A DNA stretch of 13,317 nucleotides from DATJLQ01 sp035509415 (GTDB lineage: Bacteria > Pseudomonadota > Alphaproteobacteria > JACZXZ01): the NCBI GenBank assembly GCA_035509415.1, contig DATJLQ010000040.1:1-13317 (forward strand). The letters run 5' to 3'. A program made the position numbers and the translations under genes. Positions 1 through 6,280 of the stretch are shown here, piece by piece (the first letter of the stretch is position 1; each line of letters starts with the position of its first letter). The notes under the pieces were generated by a model, which was given only the letters and a program-made list of their open reading frames with translations, searched no databases and had not been told where the DNA came from.

Positions 1-2
1 TC

Positions 3-56
3 CTCGCGCGCGAGCTCGCCATGCCCGATCTCGAGTTCGCCCAATCTTTAATGGGG
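3..56. repeat. 54-bp direct repeat, left copy
   Basis: This stretch matches 2779-2832 at 52 of 54 positions by eye; the mismatches are at 13 and 43. The offset is 2,776 bp, so the pair brackets the whole first toxin and immunity cassette. In one frame both copies encode nearly the same peptide (LARxLAMPDLEFAxSLMG), so it looks like the end of a duplicated coding region rather than a transposon terminus. Homology stops sharply after ATGGGG, where this copy runs into portal-like sequence. The repeat may continue to the left of the window. Confidence 0.85.
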
Positions 57-273
57 CGGGGCGGAGGCGCGCAAGCTCGACCCTGCGGCGCAGGCCGGGA
101 TCGACCAAATCTACGTCTCGACCGGCGTCAAGTCGGTGGACGAGGTGCGCACCTCGCTCGGATTGGCCCCCATCGGCTACGGCAACGCGGTGATGGGGCT
201 CCAGCCCTATCCGCTCGGACCGGGCTCGGCAGGTGCGATCAACGGCAAAGCGCTCAAATACAGCCCCGACTAG
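52..273 (+). pseudogene. C-terminal fragment of a phage portal protein, ending at an amber codon inside the toxin-junction motif
   Basis: Frame 1 is open from just after a TAA at 49-51 to TAG at 271-273. The translation contains LDPAAQAGIDQIYVSTG, then VKSVDEVRTSLGLAPIG and a Gly/Pro-rich tail ending KYSPD. The 'D..YV..G(V/I)KS(V/I)DEVR..LGL.P(L/I)G' pattern is, from memory, the C-terminus of phage portal proteins, the dodecameric ring at the head vertex. The body of the protein is absent in this frame, because the preceding bases belong to the direct repeat in another frame, so this is a displaced or duplicated tail. The TAG falls where effector 2 has CAG (Gln) and effector 3 has GAG (Glu) in the same motif. 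Translation beyond it continues in frame into the lysozyme domain. An alternative is a minor head protein with a similar tail. Confidence 0.6.
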
Positions 274-279
274 CCGCGC

Positions 280-1074
280 GTGCCGTCAGGCCAGACCGGC
301 GGCGGCCAGTGGTGGACCAGCGAGGGCGATGGGAACGGCAACGGCGGCGATGACGGCGACGGTCACGTTGACGGCGCGACGAGCGACGGAAACGTCGGCG
401 TGCTAGTCGCTCAAGCCGATATCGGCATCGCCAACGATGGGACTGAGGTCGCGGCCGGCCCGACGGCGCCCGGAAAGACCGACGGCGTCGACTGGAACTT
501 CATCGCGCAGCAAGAGGGCACGAGTCTCGATGGGTATACGGTCAAAGGGAGGGATGGTCTCCCTTCCGCGAGCAGCGGCGTCACGGTCGCGACCGGAGTC
601 GACCTCGGCTCGATGAACCAAGGCGACCTCGACCGGCTCGGCCTGTCCGACGAGTTGGAGGCGAAGCTTGAGCCCTATCTCGGCCTCAAGGGAAGCGACG
701 CGCAAGAGGCGCTCGACAGCGATCCCTTGACGCTCACGCCGGACGAGGCCGACGCCTTGACCGAAGCCGTGACGACGCACAATTTGAGTGCGCTTCGCGA
801 TCAGTACAATGGCGCCGTTGGCCCGAACGGCGTGCAGTTCGACGATATGCCACCCGAGGCGCAAACAGCGATCGTCGATGTCGCGATGCAATGGGGGCCG
901 ACATTTGGTGGCCCAAACAACAGCTATGCCCGAAACTTCTGGCAGGCGGCAATCGCGCAAAATTGGGCGGCCGCTGAATCAGTCCTACGCGAATGGGCGT
1001 CGCAAAGCTATAAGGGGACAGATTTCGAAAATCGACGAAACGCCGAGGCCGATCTGCTCGGGCGGATTCGCTGA
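280..1074 (+). CDS. Effector 1: junction motif plus pesticin/T4-like lysozyme domain, separated from its portal carrier by an amber codon
   Basis: The frame is continuous with the portal-like fragment upstream except for the TAG at 271-273. The nominal GTG at 280 has no Shine-Dalgarno sequence, so free-standing translation is doubtful. Residues 1-16 continue the junction motif (PSGQTGGGQWW). A Gly/Asp-rich linker runs to about residue 65. Residues 68-264 resemble the lysozyme domain of pesticin and related peptidoglycan-cleaving toxins: a helix with a Q-Q-E-G motif (Glu79, candidate catalytic acid), then G-Y, then S-G-V-T-V-A-T-G-V-D-L-G (residues 99-110), as expected for the Thr/Asp partner segment, then an alpha-helical lobe. 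The predicted action is cleavage of murein glycan strands in the periplasm. A secreted putative immunity gene follows. A phage endolysin is the alternative, but the junction motif and immunity neighbours favour an effector. Confidence 0.7.
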   Translation: MPSGQTGGGQWWTSEGDGNGNGGDDGDGHVDGATSDGNVGVLVAQADIGIANDGTEVAAGPTAPGKTDGVDWNFIAQQEGTSLDGYTVKGRDGLPSASSGVTVATGVDLGSMNQGDLDRLGLSDELEAKLEPYLGLKGSDAQEALDSDPLTLTPDEADALTEAVTTHNLSALRDQYNGAVGPNGVQFDDMPPEAQTAIVDVAMQWGPTFGGPNNSYARNFWQAAIAQNWAAAESVLREWASQSYKGTDFENRRNAEADLLGRIR

Positions 1075-1161
1075 GGTCAAAGCGGAATGTCGAGCCGAGC
1101 GGTAGCCCATACCGGCTCGTCGTACTCACCGTTAAATTTCTCGCTGAGGTGTAAATTTCGA

Positions 1162-1189
1162 TTGACGCATCAATCGGGATATCGACAAT
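1162..1189 (+). promoter_or_regulatory. Possible sigma70-type promoter for the immunity gene
   Basis: A TTGACG hexamer (1162-1167) is followed after 16 bp by GACAAT (1184-1189; 4 of 6 to consensus). It lies in an AT-rich gap, with a start site expected some 40 bp before the GTG at 1238. This would let the immunity protein be made independently of the effector. It is a by-eye match only. Confidence 0.3.
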
Positions 1190-1223
1190 GGATTGAGTGC
1201 GGTGCCCCGTCTCGGCCGCGATC

Positions 1224-1231
1224 GGAAGAGG
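1224..1231 (+). promoter_or_regulatory. Shine-Dalgarno sequence fixing a GTG start at 1238
   Basis: GGAAGAGG lies 6 nt before GTG 1238. The upstream alternatives, TTG 1193 and GTG 1202, have no such element and would put a long charged extension in front of the signal peptide. Confidence 0.6.
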
Positions 1232-1237
1232 CGCCAC

Positions 1238-1744
1238 GTGCGATCTCAAGTCATAGCCCGGCGAGGATATATTGCCTTGGGCTTCGCTTTGCTCGTATGG
1301 CTTTGCCTTCTTGGGGTCGGCTCGGCGGAAGATAGCGGCCATCAAGTGCGCTTCATCAAACCGCTGACGCCCGAGTTGTTGCAGATCGCGGAGGCGTATT
1401 ACCTGAACGACCCTTATCTCACCAAGTGGTATCAGGACATCGAAAAGAGGGCGATTCCACTCGACGATCTCGGAGGCGCGTTCGCGGATATCGACGATGA
1501 CGGCCAGCCGGAGGCAATTTTCCAAGAGGGCCAGGACTTCGGCACCTGTGGCACGGTCGGGTGCGAAGTACGCGTATTAAAGAAAGTCGGAAACCAATGG
1601 CGCCTGATGGGCTCATTCGACGACGGAATCGCCGATTTCACCATACTTCCCGAGAAGGATCACGGCGTGCATCGGATTCTGTCGTATAGCGGTCACGATA
1701 ATCGTGCGGGTACGGTGATTTGGGACGGCAGGGAATTTCATTGA
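1238..1744 (+). CDS. Secreted putative immunity protein for the lysozyme effector
   Basis: This encodes 168 aa from GTG 1238. The N-terminus is a clear Sec signal peptide: a basic n-region with RR, a hydrophobic core (GYIALGFALLVWLCLLGVG) and a likely cleavage after GSA. The mature part is small and acidic, with a DIDDDGQPE segment of the kind seen in calcium-binding FG-GAP-like loops, and two cysteines in the GTCGTVGCEV stretch that could form a disulphide. No known family was recognised. It directly follows a predicted peptidoglycan-cleaving effector and is exported, which fits a periplasmic inhibitor protecting the producer's wall. Its base composition is lower in GC than the structural genes. 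The immunity role is inferred from position and signal peptide. Confidence 0.6.
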   Translation: MRSQVIARRGYIALGFALLVWLCLLGVGSAEDSGHQVRFIKPLTPELLQIAEAYYLNDPYLTKWYQDIEKRAIPLDDLGGAFADIDDDGQPEAIFQEGQDFGTCGTVGCEVRVLKKVGNQWRLMGSFDDGIADFTILPEKDHGVHRILSYSGHDNRAGTVIWDGREFH

Positions 1745-1754
1745 CGAATTCGAC

Positions 1755-2126
1755 GTGCCCGGTTTTGCCCAGGCGTTGAACTATAATCATTTTGTCGGCA
1801 CCTATGTTTCGCAGATTCAAGTGAACAAGTTCACGGTCTGCTTCGTTTTCACATCGACGGAATATTCCGATATTAATTCGAATACCGTCTTCGACCATTG
1901 TTGCGCAGCCACGGCGAAGATTGCGCGCTACGACGTCGAGGGACCTGCGGAAGATTTCACGGCGTACACGCTGTTGGAAGTCCCGGTTACCGGCACCGAG
2001 ATCGTGTCGGACGACGAATTGAGGCTGACGTTCGGAAACAAAAATACATTGACCGTTTTCCGCAGGAACGACGGTCATGAATCGATGACCATCAACACGC
2101 CGCAGGGCGTGATCGTCATCGACTAG
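1755..2126 (+). CDS. Small hypothetical protein, paralogue 1 of a tandem pair (candidate immunity protein)
   Basis: The track-type start is GTG 1755, giving 123 aa, but no ribosome site precedes it. The frame is open from 1719, and the paralogue at 2340 aligns from near its first residue to codons beginning around 1740 (ATT GAC GAA TTC). An AGGGAA sits four bases before that ATT. The true start may therefore be a non-standard ATT or a mutated ATG overlapping the TGA of the previous gene. The protein has no signal peptide and a CC pair in mid-protein. Its C-terminal half (VSDDELRLTF, then RRNDGHESMTI) matches the gene at 2340. Families of this sort commonly accumulate next to polymorphic toxins as spare immunity genes; that role is inference. 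Confidence 0.55.
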   Translation: MPGFAQALNYNHFVGTYVSQIQVNKFTVCFVFTSTEYSDINSNTVFDHCCAATAKIARYDVEGPAEDFTAYTLLEVPVTGTEIVSDDELRLTFGNKNTLTVFRRNDGHESMTINTPQGVIVID

Positions 2127-2311
2127 CCGCCCGGGCTGGCTCGGACTCGGGCTCTACCGCGTCGGGCAGTCCATCGAGCGCACGACCCTCGGAGCAACCG
2201 CGCATTACCATTCCACCCGTTGGCGACGGGGGCAGAGGCGGCTACGGCGGAAATCCAGGGCCCATGAATCCAAAAATTCCGCGCGACGCGCTTCCCCCCG
2301 CAGTTGAATAG
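2127..2311 (+). pseudogene. Coding-like Gly/Pro-rich remnant, possibly the tail of a lost effector
   Basis: In frame 2 this stretch is open up to TAG 2309-2311 but has no start codon. From about 2190 it reads SEQPRITIPPVGDGGRGG and continues YGGNPGPMNPKIPRDALPP to the stop. The Pro/Gly-rich character resembles the linker after the break in effector 2 (EPPVTIDPPFPEFP). It ends 28 bases before the second immunity paralogue, as a toxin tail would. I read it as the 3' remnant of an effector gene whose 5' part is gone. GC-rich DNA often has accidental open frames, so this is tentative. Confidence 0.3.
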
Positions 2312-2339
2312 CCCTATAAGGTTGCAGCCGGAGGGCGCC

Positions 2340-2750
2340 ATGGAAGACTTGGGCTTTAAACAGCGCGACGAATACGACTTCTTCAAGGGCGCCTCGCTCG
2401 GGTCAATCTTCATCGGCCCCTACGACGTCCAATTCCGGTTCGATCGTAATATTATGGTCGCCTTGACCTCGGAGTTCGATCATTACGATCCGACGACGGG
2501 GACGAAAACGACATATGACGCGAACGGGTCGCGCAAATTGATTATGACCGCGCAGGCCGTGATCGGACATAAGGTCCGCGACGTGCAAGTCGTCTCGGAC
2601 GACGAGCTCAAGCTCATATTCGATAACGATCACTCGATCTCATTGATCCGCCGACGGAATGGATACGAATCGATGACCATCTCGCGCCGGCCGGACCCGT
2701 TGATCGTCATTCATGGCGATCCGCCCACTTCGGACCGCACACCGGGGTAA
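2340..2750 (+). CDS. Small hypothetical protein, paralogue 2 of a tandem pair (candidate immunity protein)
   Basis: This encodes 136 aa. ATG 2340 is preferred over TTG 2304 because GGAGGG (2330-2335) lies just upstream and because the paralogue's similarity begins here (MEDLGFKQ). No signal peptide or membrane segment is seen, and the protein looks beta-rich. It is homologous to the product at 1755: shared G-F-x-Q near the N-terminus, an FDH motif mid-protein, and at the C-terminus VVSDDELKLIF, RRRNGYESMTI and LIVI. The pair probably arose by duplication and diverged strongly in the middle, a pattern typical of immunity genes tracking different toxins. No family was recognised; the product is probably cytoplasmic. 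Confidence 0.6.
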   Translation: MEDLGFKQRDEYDFFKGASLGSIFIGPYDVQFRFDRNIMVALTSEFDHYDPTTGTKTTYDANGSRKLIMTAQAVIGHKVRDVQVVSDDELKLIFDNDHSISLIRRRNGYESMTISRRPDPLIVIHGDPPTSDRTPG

Positions 2751-2778
2751 TCCGCGACAGCACCTCATCGACCGCATT

Positions 2779-2832
2779 CTCGCGCGCGCGCTCGCCATGC
2801 CCGATCTCGAGTTCGCCCGATCTTTAATGGGG
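2779..2832. repeat. 54-bp direct repeat, right copy
   Basis: This is the partner of 3-56. Here the same frame is open further upstream (HLIDRILARALAMPDLEFAR) and runs to a TGA after SAPEA at about 2868. This looks like the 3' end of an older gene into which the first cassette was inserted or behind which it was duplicated. The identity of that gene is not recognised. Confidence 0.85.
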
Positions 2833-2985
2833 AAGGGTCGAAGCGCGCGCTCGGCGCCCGAGGCCTGAACACCGCGATCCGCCGCGTCGACGCGGTCGGC
2901 ACACCCGTCCTTTGGCGCACGCAACCCAGAGTGGCATTTTTGCCGGTGCCGCCGGATGCCTCTCGCGCGCCCGCCGCGTGCTCGG

Positions 2986-2991
2986 TATAAT
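2986..2991 (+). promoter_or_regulatory. Possible -10 element upstream of the protease gene
   Basis: A perfect TATAAT sits at the start of a short AT-rich island in otherwise GC-rich DNA, about 130 bp before the protease start. No convincing -35 hexamer is found 16-18 bp upstream, and there is no TG extension, so this is weak. Confidence 0.25.
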
Positions 2992-3020
2992 TGAGAAAAA
3001 ATTCTGTAAAGCAACTGCAA

Positions 3021-3053
3021 GCGCCGGTGCCCGAGGGCGGCCGGCACCGGCGC
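3021..3053 (+). other. Perfect 11-bp inverted repeat in the protease leader
   Basis: GCGCCGGTGCC (3021-3031) pairs with GGCACCGGCGC (3043-3053) around an 11-nt loop. No T-run follows, so it is not an ordinary terminator. A second smaller GCCGGC hairpin lies at 3081-3096. Together they make a structured 5' leader before the Shine-Dalgarno sequence at 3106. Confidence 0.5.
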
Positions 3054-3105
3054 CGGCGCCCCGATTGCCGCATCCATAGCGCCGGCCGAGGCCGGCTCTC
3101 AGCAC

Positions 3106-3111
3106 AGGAGG
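3106..3111 (+). promoter_or_regulatory. Shine-Dalgarno sequence fixing the protease start
   Basis: AGGAGG lies 8 nt before ATG 3120 but only 2 nt before ATG 3114, so 3120 is the better start. Similarity to the family begins right after it (QLFVPITKVD). Confidence 0.75.
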
Positions 3112-3119
3112 CAATGGCA

Positions 3120-4697
3120 ATGTCGATGCAACTCTTCGTTCCCATCACCAAGGTCGACGCGGCACAGCGTCTGGTCTACGGCACGATCGCGGAGGAGATC
3201 CCGGACAAGGCGGGCGAGCTGTTCGACTACGAGAGCTCGAAGCCCTATTTCGAGCAATGGTCGGGCGAGATCGCGCGCGCGACCGACGGCAAGTCGGTGG
3301 GCAATCTGCGCGCCATGCACGGCGCGATCGCGGCGGGCAAGCTGAGCCGGCTCAGTTTCGACGATGCGGGGAAGCGCATCGAGGCGGTCGGCAAGGTGGT
3401 CGACGACGCGGAATGGCTCAAAGTGGTCGAGGGCGTCTATACCGGTTTCTCGATCGGCGGCAATTACGTCGAGCGCTGGCCGGACGCGGACGAGCCCGCG
3501 CTCACGCGCTATACGGCCGAGCCGATCGAGGTCTCGCTGGTCGACAATCCCTGCATTCCGAGCGCCACCTTTTCGGTGATCAAGACCGACGGCTCGGTCG
3601 AGGAGCGGAGCTTCAGGACGGGAGGCGAGACGGCGGATGCACGGGCGGACCGGGGCGCCTCTTCGGACGCCGGGCACGCCGACGGCGCCGCACCGGTCCA
3701 GCCGCGCCAGATTTGGGATTGCGGCATCGCCGGCCACGCCCATGTGGCGAAGGCCGAGGCGGCGCGTTGTATCGCCGCGCGCGCGGCCGCGTCGCCGAGC
3801 GCCAATACGCCGGCTTCAACCGCGCCGAGCGGCCAAGAGACTCTGGGCAAGGCAGATGCATCGCCCGCCAACGGTTCGATCGGCGACGCGCTTGCGAGCG
3901 ACGGCAGCGCGCCGCAAACCGATGCCGGCCTCACGGAGGGCGTGTTCGGTCCGCCGATCGACCTCGAGGGCGCCGTCGGACCCGCGAGCGCCCTGCCGCG
4001 TCTCCTGGCAGAATTGCGCGCGACCCTCGGCGCCTCGAGCCTCGAGGATGCAAGCGCGGGCGGCAAGCCCTTGTCGCCAGCCGTACGCGCGGCCCTCGCG
4101 GCCTTGGCGTCGGCGCTCGAGGAGGACGACGAGGACGAGGCGATCGCCGACGCCGATACCGGCACCGATATCGATTCCAGTGCGACGCCGTCCAAGCCCT
4201 CGGCAAGCGCGCGCCGCAAGCCGAAAAATGCCGCGGCGGAAAACGCGTCGGGTGCTGGGACAGACCTCGCCGCGGTCCAATCGGTGCACGATCTCGCGGC
4301 GGCGCTCGGGGCCGCGTGCGACGGCAAGGCGGGAAACGCCCATGTGGGCGCCTTGACGCAGATGCTCGCGCGGCGCGACCGGCTGCACCGGGCCGAGCTC
4401 GCGAAGCGCCTCGACGAGCGCGAAAGCGCCTTTGCCGAGATGCGCAGCGCCCACGAGGCGCAGCTCGCCGCGATCAAGGCCAAGCACGGCGAGGCCCTGG
4501 CCGCGATCGCGGCGCTCGAGACGCGCCTCGCGACCCTCGAGGCGCAGCCCGTCGAGCCCAAGGGCAAGCTCAAGATGATCGAGAAGGGCACCGATCTGGG
4601 TGCCAACGGTGCCGCCGCGCCGGAGATCGACGCTGGCGATACGCTCGCGCTCATCAAGCAGGCGCAGAAGAACCCGAAGCGCATCGGCGTCTGGTAA
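3120..4697 (+). CDS. Prohead protease with fused scaffold region (XkdF / peptidase S78-like)
   Basis: This encodes 525 aa from ATG 3120. Residues 3-150 match the phage XkdF-type serine protease family (related to peptidase S78): QLFVPITKVDAAQRLVYG at the start, RAMHG with His67 as probable catalytic His, VYTGFSIGG with Ser111 as probable nucleophile, and EVSLVDNP at 137-144, a hallmark of HK97-type prohead proteases. A C-x4-GH-x-H-x7-C arrangement follows in IWDCGIAGHAHVAKAEAARC. The middle is Ala/Ser/Asp-rich and low in complexity. Near the C-terminus there is a long charged coiled coil (LARRDRLHRAELAKRLDERE onward), as in scaffolds. The expected role is to template capsid assembly and then cleave scaffold and itself inside the prohead. 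In related phages the capsid gene follows directly; here about 6.6 kb of cargo intervenes. Confidence 0.85.
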   Translation: MSMQLFVPITKVDAAQRLVYGTIAEEIPDKAGELFDYESSKPYFEQWSGEIARATDGKSVGNLRAMHGAIAAGKLSRLSFDDAGKRIEAVGKVVDDAEWLKVVEGVYTGFSIGGNYVERWPDADEPALTRYTAEPIEVSLVDNPCIPSATFSVIKTDGSVEERSFRTGGETADARADRGASSDAGHADGAAPVQPRQIWDCGIAGHAHVAKAEAARCIAARAAASPSANTPASTAPSGQETLGKADASPANGSIGDALASDGSAPQTDAGLTEGVFGPPIDLEGAVGPASALPRLLAELRATLGASSLEDASAGGKPLSPAVRAALAALASALEEDDEDEAIADADTGTDIDSSATPSKPSASARRKPKNAAAENASGAGTDLAAVQSVHDLAAALGAACDGKAGNAHVGALTQMLARRDRLHRAELAKRLDERESAFAEMRSAHEAQLAAIKAKHGEALAAIAALETRLATLEAQPVEPKGKLKMIEKGTDLGANGAAAPEIDAGDTLALIKQAQKNPKRIGVW

Positions 4698-4832
4698 CCG
4701 CGGCACGCGGGGGCGGCGCCTTCGAGCGTCCGTAAAGGTCGACGGCGTCGCGCCCGGGGACGGCGCTCGCCTCGACCGATGCGGCGTCGCGAGGGAGCGC
4801 TGGCGCGCCACGCCCGAGAGGACGGAGCACTC

Positions 4833-5408
4833 ATGTTGCCATTCAGGCGTTACCGCTTGGCGCAACCCGGCGGCGATGGGCGCCATCCCTGTCTCGACGG
4901 CGATGGCGCTTATCTCGGTCCCGGCACGGCGCTGGTCGAGCGTCGCGCCGGTGCGGACGGAAGGCTGCGCTTCGCGCCGCGCCCGGAGGCGATGCTCGAT
5001 CATGTGCTGGGCAAGGGCTACGGATTCGAGGTCGATTGCGGGCGCATCATGGGCAGCCTTCGCACGGTCGCGCGCGCCCTCGATGCGGGCGACGTCACGC
5101 TCGCGCTCATCGCGCTGGTGCAGGCGGAAATCGAGCCGCTGCCCGACGCGGCGGCGGCATTGCGCCTCGAGAATGCCGACATCGAGCTGCGCAAGATGCT
5201 CGCGCGCGAGGCGCGTGCGGTACAGGCCGCGCGCAAATACAGTCCCGACCAGCCGCGCGTGCCCGCGGGCAATCCCGACGGCGGCCAATGGACCGGCGAG
5301 GGTACAAGTAACGCCACAATCGAGGGTTCGTCGCCGGCCGACGACACACGGGCAGCCCGCAGCAAAGACGGGCCGTACGGCGAGCAATCACTCAATCTAT
5401 ACTTCTAG
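4833..5408 (+). CDS. Effector 2 carrier: N-terminal carrier module and junction motif, truncated by a frameshift
   Basis: This encodes 191 aa from ATG 4833, preceded by GAGGACGGAG. Residues 6-130 form a carrier module homologous to effector 3: YRLAQPGGDGRHP, GAYLGPG, FAPRPEAMLDHVLGKGYGF, and a helical TVARALDAGD segment. The junction motif KYSPDQPRVPAGNPDGGQW follows at about residues 134-152. After a short linker the frame ends at TAG 5406. One base out of phase, the linker resumes (LLEEPPVTIDPP) and leads into the toxin domain at 5465-5677, so this is probably the 5' part of a once-continuous effector. The carrier has no signal peptide. Its place next to the protease/scaffold gene suggests association with the virion head, but that is inference. 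The function of the module is not recognised. Confidence 0.75.
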   Translation: MLPFRRYRLAQPGGDGRHPCLDGDGAYLGPGTALVERRAGADGRLRFAPRPEAMLDHVLGKGYGFEVDCGRIMGSLRTVARALDAGDVTLALIALVQAEIEPLPDAAAALRLENADIELRKMLAREARAVQAARKYSPDQPRVPAGNPDGGQWTGEGTSNATIEGSSPADDTRAARSKDGPYGEQSLNLYF

Positions 5409-5464
5409 AAGAGCCACCGGTTACAATCGACCCGCCATTCCCCGAGTTCCCGACCGACCCGACG

Positions 5465-5677
5465 GTGCCGCCGGGGCCGGGTTGGATTTGGAAGGGAGGA
5501 CCTGGGAGCCAACCGGGTGATTCAAACGGCGCATGGGTCGATCCGAAAACCGGCGGAAGCCTGCACCCGGATACGGATCACCCGCCGCCGGTGCCGCCCC
5601 ACTGGGATTATCGGCCCTTCAAAAATGGCCCCCAATACCGCTGGTATCCCGACGGTCGCGTCGAGTTGACAGCATGA
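5465..5677 (+). pseudogene. Effector 2 toxin domain resembling polymorphic toxin type 37, out of frame with its carrier
   Basis: The 70-aa translation from GTG 5465 is a compact domain: GPGWIWKGGPGS, then GAWVDPKTGGSLHPDTDHPP, then PHWDYRPF, and a final YRWYPDGRVEL. The W-x-W-K-G, LHPD-x-x-HPPP, PHWDY and PDGR-x-E pattern is what I remember of the short C-terminal domain called polymorphic toxin type 37 (Ntox37), reported as a probable nuclease. GTG 5465 has no ribosome site. The same frame is open through 5402 and continues the carrier's linker, so the domain was most likely fused to the carrier before a one-base deletion near 5400. No classical slippery heptamer is seen there. A cytoplasmic nuclease role is family-based inference. 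Confidence 0.6.
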
Positions 5678-5687
5678 GGAGCCGGCC

Positions 5688-6272
5688 ATGACAATCTTGA
5701 AGGAGCTTCCGCTCGGCGCGGCCGGCGTCCAATACGTTGTCCATAATCTCGACCAGCACGCGGGGTTGGCTCCAGCGATGTTGGCGGTGCTTCCTTCCGG
5801 CGGGACAACCTTCGCTCCGCTTCCCGAAGGTGTGAGCCTGCCACGTGCAACTGAGTTTCGCACCGGTGGCCTCCTCCATTGGAAGGATACGTCGACATGG
5901 CTCGGCCAGCGCGTGACAACCTTGGCCGACGCGGCGCCGAGCGCGGTCTTCGTGGTTCAAGACGCGTGGGGCATAAGCCCCGGCGATCGGGTAGCAGACA
6001 AAATTACGGAAGAGCATTTCTTCAACGGCATCGCCACGCACTTTTTCGTGCGTAAGGCCGAGATAAATCCGAGCTCAATTGCGGGCACCTTCTGCGCCGG
6101 ATCGAGCTTTCTCGTCATCGGGGCATTCGCGCCGATCGACGTCGCGGCCTCGGCGATACCCGCCGACCATGTCGTGGGGAATCCGTTCGTCGACAACCTG
6201 GCCCGTCACGTTGAGGAAATCTATATTTCCGCTTACGACGGCGAAGGCATCGTCGTCTGGCAGCGGCCCTGA
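5688..6272 (+). CDS. Putative cytoplasmic immunity protein for effector 2
   Basis: This encodes 194 aa. ATG 5688 has GAGGAG six bases upstream, and that element overlaps the toxin stop, so the two are tightly coupled (10-nt gap). The protein is of mixed composition, probably alpha/beta, with no signal peptide, membrane span or recognised family motif. A single Cys lies in TFCAGSSFLVIG. Position immediately after a polymorphic-toxin domain is the standard place for an immunity gene. The absence of a leader fits a toxin acting in the cytoplasm, unlike the two exported immunity proteins in this window. Its stop is only 8 bases from the stop of the convergent ABC ATPase, with no visible terminator between them. 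Confidence 0.6.
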   Translation: MTILKELPLGAAGVQYVVHNLDQHAGLAPAMLAVLPSGGTTFAPLPEGVSLPRATEFRTGGLLHWKDTSTWLGQRVTTLADAAPSAVFVVQDAWGISPGDRVADKITEEHFFNGIATHFFVRKAEINPSSIAGTFCAGSSFLVIGAFAPIDVAASAIPADHVVGNPFVDNLARHVEEIYISAYDGEGIVVWQRP

Positions 6273-6280
6273 GCGACGCT

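Noticed and set aside
3021..3053. Inverted repeat as a terminator
   Set aside because: No T-run follows the stem, so it is listed only as a structured element.
4698..4832. Terminator or small gene between protease and effector 2
   Set aside because: Only a short CCGCG/CGCGG hairpin without T-run and no frame with a credible ribosome site; nothing else seen.
3816..5387. Long minus-strand open frame of 523 codons opposite the protease and effector 2
   Set aside because: Arg/Ala/Gly-rich translation without domains, antisense to well-supported genes; typical shadow frame in GC-rich DNA.
5395..5408. Programmed -1 frameshift site
   Set aside because: No X-XXY-YYZ slippery heptamer or obvious downstream stimulator; a simple one-base deletion or sequencing error is more likely.
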